DNA of 64,000 bases from Neurospora crassa OR74A. Taxonomy: Eukaryota > Ascomycota > Sordariomycetes > Sordariales > Sordariaceae. How positions within the stretch are numbered: position 1 is the first letter of the stretch; every line of letters begins with the position of its first letter. The position numbers and the translations under genes were made by a program. The notes below the pieces were generated by a model. It made no database searches. It had not been told where the DNA came from and was given only the letters and a program-made list of their open reading frames with translations. The stretch is from the NCBI RefSeq assembly GCF_000182925.2, contig NC_026504.1, positions 4,836,001-4,900,000 of the forward strand. The letters run 5' to 3'. Positions 57,442-64,000 of this stretch are shown here, in pieces.

Positions 57442-60400
57442 CTTCAACACGGGACGCTTCTCACCTTTTCGCTGTCCGAGATGCCATACTCTTGTGGGCA
57501 AATAAAGTCAAAGAGGACCTTAGCAAGCTGGTACAGCTCCCGCAAAGGCTCAAAACGAGCATCTGTCTTGGCCTTGGTCTGGCTGTTGCCCCTGTGGAGG
57601 TGGAAGTACCTCTCCGGGAGCTCCGATTCCGGACCTGGCCCAGGTCTAAACCCGTGTAGGAACGACCGCCTGCGGAGGATACGCTTGACAGCCTTTGAGT
57701 CGATCTTTTCTGCCAATGAGCTCTCGGTAGGCTTGGAAGCTTCATTGTCGGTGCTCGAAACAGGGGACGGTGACTTTGCATCCTTGCTGCCATTAGGAGG
57801 GGCCAGGATTCCGTAGTCCTCCTCAAGCATAGTCTTTGGTGGAGTGAACACCCATTCGAGGAATTGACGGTTGTGGAGGGCATCGAACTTCATGGTATCG
57901 TAGAGTTCCGAAATCTTGCTAGGGTCAACCTTTTCGCCGTCGCAGAACTCGGCGAACAGCTTCTCCCAACGCTCCTTGAACAGCTCGGCGTCCTCACCAC
58001 AGCACCATCTGGCCTGGATGCTGTTCACCGCGTTCACATGTGATGAGCCAAGTGACGACAGCGACGAGCTGGAAGTCTCACTGATCATCTCCATACTAGG
58101 GTTGTTGATCGCATTGAGAGAGTTCACAGCACCGCTGTAAAGCTTGGCGTAGTTGTGCTGCATGACCTTGCGGTGGAAGTTCATGAGCTGGACCACGCGT
58201 GTCTGTACCTCGGACGGCTCAGGCATGTTTTCAGGCCAGGCAAACTGGGGCGGCCGCTCATTGCCCTTCCGCAAAAGACCCTTCAACTTCTTCTTCACCT
58301 TATCCATCTCGTCCTTGGCAGCGTTCGAGTCGTCAAGAAGGTCCTTACGGATGGTGATAAAATCGGGAGGTAATTCCTTCTTCTTGCAGAAGCTAGCTGC
58401 CCAGATCTGAGCGCTGGTAACGACACGACGCTCGCTGCTGCTGAAGACGTGGACCTCCTCCAGGATATCACGGTTCATGAGACCAAGATCACTACGCATG
58501 CTCTCACCGAGTTCCTGTGCCTGGTAGCGGGCGGAGTGTGTCGGCTCGCCGCCCCATTTCACAATGAGCTGAAGCTTATCCAGCACCAAGCTCTCCTCGG
58601 CAGCAGTGAACTTGGACATGGTAACGCCTGACAAGGAATCGTGCCTCTTGACTGGCCTACGAGGCTTGGAGTTACCGTCCTTGTCGACACTGTCACCTTC
58701 ACCGGGTGCAGCATCCTCCTTGGCCTCTTGGTCAGGCTTTTCGCCCTCCTTCTCTTTGTCTTCCTTCTTGGGCTTGTCTTTCTTCCTGAACATTGGCTTT
58801 ATTTGGACCTTGGTACCAGCCCATCCGCCCTTCTTCACAAGGACGTTGCGGAGTGACTTGAGCTTGACGGGGTCTTCAATACCAGCCTTCAGGGCCACAT
58901 CAACAGCATCAAGTACACTTGCCAGCGCCGGCTCACCAATCAGGAGCACTTCTTCTTGGTGACCCTTGAGTAGCTGAATGAAGGGATCTGTGTGGAACGT
59001 GAATTTGTACTTCTGCTTCGGCGTACGATCAGCGTGGCGGATGACAGATACCACACCCTTGAGCTTCCAGCTAGGCTTCGGGGGAGGCGGCGGCGGTGTC
59101 TCCTCATGCTCATGCTCCTGTTCAGCAATAGCGACAGAAGTGAGCGAAGGGGTAGTGGGCAGCGTTGATGGCGCTGTGGGTGGTGCACTCTCTCCGTACT
59201 GACTGTTGCGCGGGCTGCTCGGCTTGGTTGACAGCTTAGAGACAAGCGAGGTATCTGACTTGACGTGCGGTGGCGCATCGTGGTGTCTGGTGTTGTCCGA
59301 CCTCTGCTTGTCCAAGCTCACCTTACCCTGGGCTGCCGCCAACGCGCTGAGTTCCTTCTCCTTGTTCATGAGAGCTGCGCGAGCGGCAAGAGGATCAGGC
59401 ACCTCGGAGATGGCGGGAGACGGGCACGGCGAAGGTATTCCACCCCTGCGCTGCCTCTCGGCGATAAACATTTCCCTGAGGATTTTGGCGCACTGGTTGT
59501 AATAGTCCTCATTATCTTTGACGAAACTCCAGCCGTTCACGTCAATGACATAACTCTTGCCCCCCGCCCGCAATAAGTCGAAACCGCAAACGCGTTGTCC
59601 GAAGGCTGTGCTGATTTTGCTCGCAATTTCCTTTTCCTCGTCGCTCAAGGCTGTGACATAGCGGACCTCTTTTCCATGCGTGTTTCTTCGCACGACGCCG
59701 TCCACAACAGGGGACTTGCGAGTCTCAGCGTGGCAGTATGTTGGCCCAACAGTATACGCTTTCACGTCCTCGGCATTGTCGACCTGCATGAACTTTTCGT
59801 AAATGAAACTCTCGTCGGGCTGAGTGATGCACCTGGGCACGTTGAGATCCTCCACATATTCACTGCTCTTGTTGCCGATCTTGCGGAAAAGCTTCCTTGC
59901 ACCACCGCCAGCGTAGGAAGGAAAGTAGATGATGATATTGTGGTCTTCACCGCTCGTAGGCTTCTCGACAAACGGCTTCTTGATGAGCGTTCCGTCGACA
60001 GAGAGAACATCGCCGTTTTCGAGGAGCTCGATCTTGCGCGGCGCGACCTGCTTGGCGTACTCTGGATCCGTATTAGTGGGCTCAAACTGTACACCGCTGA
60101 CGTCCTTGATGAGCTTGCAAATTTCGGGGGTCAACAGGTGAGGGCCACCGTCCCGGTTCACTTCGATGCGCTGAGGGGTGGGGACATTGATGCGGTCCAA
60201 GAGGCGAAGGCAGAGGCGGCGGTCCCATAGTATCTTTTGCATAGGGACATCGTTAACGCAGAAGGGCTTGCGTGCCTTGACGTAGGCGATGGCCTTGTCA
60301 AGGGGGAAGCCGTCCGAGTAAAAGGAGATTAAATAGTCGCACATGGGCCAGTTTTCGACCTCTGCATCACCACCCAACAGTTAGTCATTGTTCCTCGTCC

Positions 60401-62041
60401 ATGATGATGCGGCAACAGCGCAGGGTCGACGCACCTTCATCAAGAATCACTTTGTCGCCAAAGACACAAACATCAAATTCGCCGTTCTGAATCAAGCGGT
60501 TGAGGATATTCCTGCTGGGCTTGCTCCTCGCCTTCACGTCCAAGGCACACACACCGATAACACCGTAGGGCGCAGGCTTGTGCTCCTCCTTGGGAGGCCG
60601 GTGTTCATGGCCTGATACCACTCTTTCACCATTGGGACTCTGATTTCCGCTAGCAGCGGTACTACCACTGAACCTGCGCTTTGCCCTGCTCCTTGACCTG
60701 GGTGGAATTGCGCGCGGTGTGGGTGGTGCGGGTGGTGCGCCGTTAGCAACAGCCGTGTCCACAGGAGCAGGAACACCGTGGCCGTGGGCCTGCGAAGTAT
60801 GGTGATGGTTTCCCCTGCTCTGGCCATCCTTGAGCAAGTCGCCCATCTGCTGAAAATGCGATTCCCGCGGCGAGAGCTGGTGGGTGCCTGGCGCGCCTTG
60901 GCTTCCCGTGGTAACGGTGGTTGTCGAGACGCTGGCTTCTGCAGTCTGGGCGGTGCTGGCAGGTGGGATGGCTCCCGATTTGGAGGGGGCGGAGGAAGAC
61001 ATCAAGCCTGATACCACTCGGGCAGGGCCGGTGGCGCCGCTGGTGCTGCCGCTCTCGGAACTGGGAACCCCACGGGCCGAAGCTAGAGAGTATATGGACG
61101 AAATACTCTTTCGCTTGTTGCTGTCTGACTGGCTGTACTCGAAGCCAAAGAAGGACGAGTTTCTGCGGCGGGAGTGGTAGGGGTATTCGCGTTGGGTGGG
61201 AGTAGTGGGATTCTGCAGAGCGGGATCGGGGAGTTGGCGTTGTTGTTGTTGTTGTGGTGGTGGTGGTTGAGGTGATTCGGCGTTCGTGTTACCGGTCCCG
61301 GGGCGTAGACGGGGAGTCTCCGAGTCTTCGATCGTAGCTGAACCGGACGGAATTAGTGATGACGGTAGTGGAGCAAGAATGATTATGACTCTGACCTTGA
61401 TTCTGGCCGTTATCGCCGGCGGCCAAGGCGAAATCTCGGGGAGAAAACAGGGGTGGGACCGCCGAGGCGCTGCCAAAGCTGCCGGGCACATGTACTCCAC
61501 CACCCAAGTCCGAGTATCCTTGGCTGTTATTTGCGTCGCTCCAGGCGTCCGAGATGAAGGAGCGGAACGAATTGGACGATTCGCGGCGGCTGTGCGAGAG
61601 CGAGGCGCGCGGGCTCTTTGCTAATGACGACGATGCTTGTGGCAGGGCGACGGGAGGGGGCATCGACACATTGGCGCGATCAGCATGAACAGATTGGCTG
61701 CCAGGCTCAGAGTACCTGCTCTTTCGGCTAGCTATGCTGTTGGTAAAGGAAGAGGCGAGACTGTGTCGTCGTTTGGATTTTCCGGTACTTGTGATGCCGC
61801 TGTCACTGGTGATGGGGATGGCGCCAGGGACTGCGATGCTCGACGACGGTGTGCCTGCCATGTCTTCGGCTTCTTCTACAGGCACGTCCAAGCCGCCGGT
61901 TGCTGCTTCTGATGTCGCGACAGGAGTGTCTGGGTCTTGGTCCGGATGAGTGGAAGAGGAAGCTTCGGAGGCGGAGGACGGCACGCTGTCGGCGGACACT
62001 GGCGTACGATCGAGGGAGGTGGGTTCGAGGTGTGCTTCCAT
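56432..62041 (-). CDS. VIP1: Inositol hexakisphosphate/diphosphoinositol kinase-phosphatase (Vip1/Asp1/PPIP5K)
   Basis: This bifunctional enzyme makes and removes the 1-position pyrophosphate of inositol pyrophosphates, which signal phosphate status and affect polarity and microtubules. Five exons: 62041-61396, 61337-60435, 60361-57465, 57367-56931, 56855-56432, totalling 1768 residues. Introns are 61338-61395, 60362-60434, 57368-57464 and 56856-56930, all with GT donors and CAG/TAG acceptors. The first 470 residues are Ser/Pro-rich and apparently disordered. Then comes the RimK/ATP-grasp kinase: [36 protein letters not shown], and the metal/ATP-site motif [15 protein letters not shown] near 790. 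A 160-residue linker leads to the histidine-phosphatase half, starting with [14 protein letters not shown] (RH near 958). The C-terminus is an acidic Val/Glu/Ala-rich tail of about 140 residues. It is longer than yeast Vip1 (1146) because of the two disordered ends. Confidence 0.95.
57412..57441. repeat. T30 tract inside VIP1 intron 3
   Basis: In the transcript sense this is A30, 23 nt downstream of the GTGAGA donor. The intron still has a normal TGACTAAC branch and TAG acceptor. Confidence 0.93.
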
Positions 62042-62611
62042 GGCTCCTGCGGGAAGCTGCAGGTGTGCAGCCTATGGATTTATATATCGTCGGCGATAGC
62101 AGTGGCAGTGGTGATGATCGGCTAGACTATTGTGATGCCGCCCAATGGACTCGATGTTGGGCGTCGCTTGGATTGGGAGAAAACGGGGAACTGCACTTCT
62201 TATTTGGTGGATGTCTAGACTAGACTGGACAGCTCCTCAAAGCAAATAAAGGATAAAAGAAAAAGGAAAGAAGATAGAGGTTAGAGCGATTGGGCCCCAA
62301 TGGCTTTCAAGGTCCCAACTGAACTAAGCAATTGATAACCGCAAGTGTTTCGACGACGGGAGATGGGGATGTCAATCTGTCTTTGATCCTTTTCTTCTTC
62401 CCTTTTCCCCCTCCCTCTAGCTCCAGATGGATGTTTCAGTTGTCATCCAAGCACAGCTCATAAGAACAACATGTAATCATCAAGAAAGCCATTGGTACAC
62501 AACTGGACAAAGGTGGATAGCTTTGTGGCGACACGAGCAGAGACAACAGCTAGGTAGGTAGCCCAAGTTGGGATGATGCCCAAGCGTTGTTTGCGCGGGG
62601 AGGGAGAAAGG

Positions 62612-62654
<43 letters not shown>
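62612..62654. repeat. A43 homopolymer
   Basis: The longest homopolymer in the window, in the VIP1 upstream region. Confidence 0.95.
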
Positions 62655-62656
<2 letters not shown>

Positions 62657-63410
62657 AAGAAAGCAAGAGGGAAAGGCGGCATGTGGGCAATTTCCATAAA
62701 CGGACCCGGTAGTACCTACTAGTCCCAATTCTGAACGTCTACGTGTAAGTGCATCTGGATCCCACCATTAGTTCATTCCCTTACACCGGAGTTTTGGTAG
62801 CTCATGGCAGAAAGGCTGGCACTTTCTCGGGTACTACATGGCCATCAACCGAATGAATGGTCGTTAGAATACACTTTTCATGCTACCTTTGGAAACTAGA
62901 CTAACTCTCAGGCAATTTTGCATGGAGAAATTCCCAGGTAACTCTGGCTGATGTCTTTTCGACTTTTTTTTTTACCATCCCTCTCGAAATTCTGTGATGG
63001 CCTTTCCTGACTAAAGCGAGCCGTGTTGGACTGTCTAATTCGGTTATATTTACAGCCACTTCGTCGTCATAACTGGAGGTCCAGTCTCTTTCGTCATTGG
63101 CGTGCTTGGATAGACACAGGAAAAAAAAAACCTCTCTAGTGATCGACAATGATGGACACCAAAGAGCCCATTGCGCGTTGACTACTGGTACCAGAAGGTG
63201 GGTGTCATGCCAAACTAAACCCTTGCTGGCGCCCTATGATATACTGCGATAGCCGCAGAGAAAATCCAGAAGAACGCTGAAGGTGGGTGTCATTGCGAAC
63301 CGTATGCCGTGGTACCTCTATGGGTGGACGACCTGAGGTGGGTTCGATGGACGGGATGATGACGCCGCAGGCAACCTAGCATTTCGACGCTGAAGCGGAC
63401 AGGGGATGGT

Positions 63411-63440
63411 GATGCTGTGCTGTGCTGTGCTGTGCTGTGT
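63411..63440. repeat. (GCTGT)n pentanucleotide repeat
   Basis: About five to six units of TGTGC/GCTGT. Confidence 0.88.
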
Positions 63441-63874
63441 TTCACAAGCAAGAGCTTTTTCGCCCAGTTGGCGGGGCAGATGGAGGTGTGGGGTTTACTG
63501 CAGTTTGGAACACAGTCTCGACTTCTGCGATGATGGGAAACGGTAATCCCGGTAACTGAAAGGCTGCAAAATGCGGCCGGGATCGCAGGAGGTTCCTACT
63601 ATGCAGTACACAGATACACAGTGCTGGATTTAAGCTCTGTGGGTCCTAGCCAGACGGTGGTCCCACATGCGTCCAGCTTTCATGCTACCCCACATGGCGA
63701 GGCAGACCAATCACATGAAGCTCCCACTTGCCTGCCCCAACCGACCCCAAACTGTGGCTGAAAATTTCTGGTCCACCGCGACAAGGCTACTATTATCGAA
63801 ATCTTCAAACTGCGACTTTCAACAAGGCTTTGCAACTGAAAGGCATTCGCAGACATCGTGGTAGTTGGCAGCAT

Positions 63875-64000
63875 ATGCCACTCGACGACATGATGCCGCA
63901 TTCCGATCGCGAAATCACATCCGCCAAGCGGCAGAAGCTCAATGCCTCTGTCGTCAAGTCCAAGGCGCCTCAGAAGAAGAAGAAGGGTTCCTCCATCTTT
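63875..64000 (+). CDS. N-terminus of an unidentified basic protein (runs off right edge)
   Basis: An ATG at 63875 opens 42 codons to the window end. The peptide begins MPLDDMMPHSDREITSAKRQ and continues with a KSKAPQKKKKGSS basic stretch, suggesting a nuclear or nucleolar protein. Codon choice (GCC, GTC, AAG, CAG, TCC, ATC) is typical of expressed Neurospora genes and clearly different from the flanking DNA. Too little is visible to name it. Two further in-frame ATGs follow at codons 6 and 7. Confidence 0.6.
   Translation, partial: MPLDDMMPHSDREITSAKRQKLNASVVKSKAPQKKKKGSSIF

Larger units (their letters stand above)
62042..63874. promoter_or_regulatory. Divergent promoter region between VIP1 and the right-edge gene
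   Basis: The VIP1-proximal 400 nt contain no ATG on the VIP1 strand and look like its leader. An A43 tract lies at 62612-62654. A GGTGGGTGTCAT motif is repeated at about 63199 and 63282, and a GCTGT repeat lies at about 63411-63440. I see no gene. Confidence 0.5.

Overview
The window is nuclear DNA of a filamentous ascomycete, almost certainly Neurospora and most likely N. crassa. Three things support this. Introns are short (54-143 nt) with GTRNGT-type donors and CTRAY branch points. Codons favour C or G at the third position. The 526-residue stilbene-cleaving dioxygenase at 38296-39936 agrees in length and in its metal-binding C-terminal histidine position with what I remember of N. crassa CAO-1. 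No rRNA, tRNA, CRISPR or prokaryote-type signals were found.

Layout, left to right. 1-1482 (+) is the 3' part of an unidentified coiled-coil protein. 2528-4119 (-) is homoserine O-acetyltransferase (met-5 type). It diverges from 5927-13648 (+), an intronless 2573-residue THO complex subunit 2. A repeat-rich convergent gap holds long GT, AT and A tracts. 16266-17726 (-) is an unidentified 486-residue protein whose upstream DNA lacks any ATG on its strand for about 1.28 kb. After a 7-kb gap come 24782-28672 (-), tubulin cofactor D, and 29510-30772 (-), a GH76 mannanase-like enzyme. After another 4.4-kb gap come a Zn2Cys6 regulator (35221-37931, -) and, 364 bp upstream of it, cao-1 (38296-39936, -). 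The next 16.5 kb has only one convincing gene, a 55-residue cysteine-rich protein at 47753-47920 (-). VIP1, the bifunctional inositol pyrophosphate kinase/phosphatase, fills 56432-62041 (-). The N-terminus of another gene starts at 63875 (+) and leaves the window.

The genes are mostly unrelated housekeeping functions (methionine synthesis, mRNA export, tubulin folding, inositol pyrophosphate signalling, cell-wall mannan). The one arrangement that suggests joint function is the regulator plus cao-1 pair, flanked by two GGGTC-rich tracts.

The most notable non-genic observations are a 162-bp nested palindrome resembling a miniature inverted-repeat element (23206-23367), the ATG-free leader, the two G-rich tracts around the regulator/cao-1 pair, a recurrent CTACCTAGGTAG-type palindromic motif confined to non-coding DNA, and many A/T homopolymers of 25-43 nt. 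Exon boundaries were worked out by hand from splice signals and reading frame. In every multi-exon model the summed coding length is a multiple of three.
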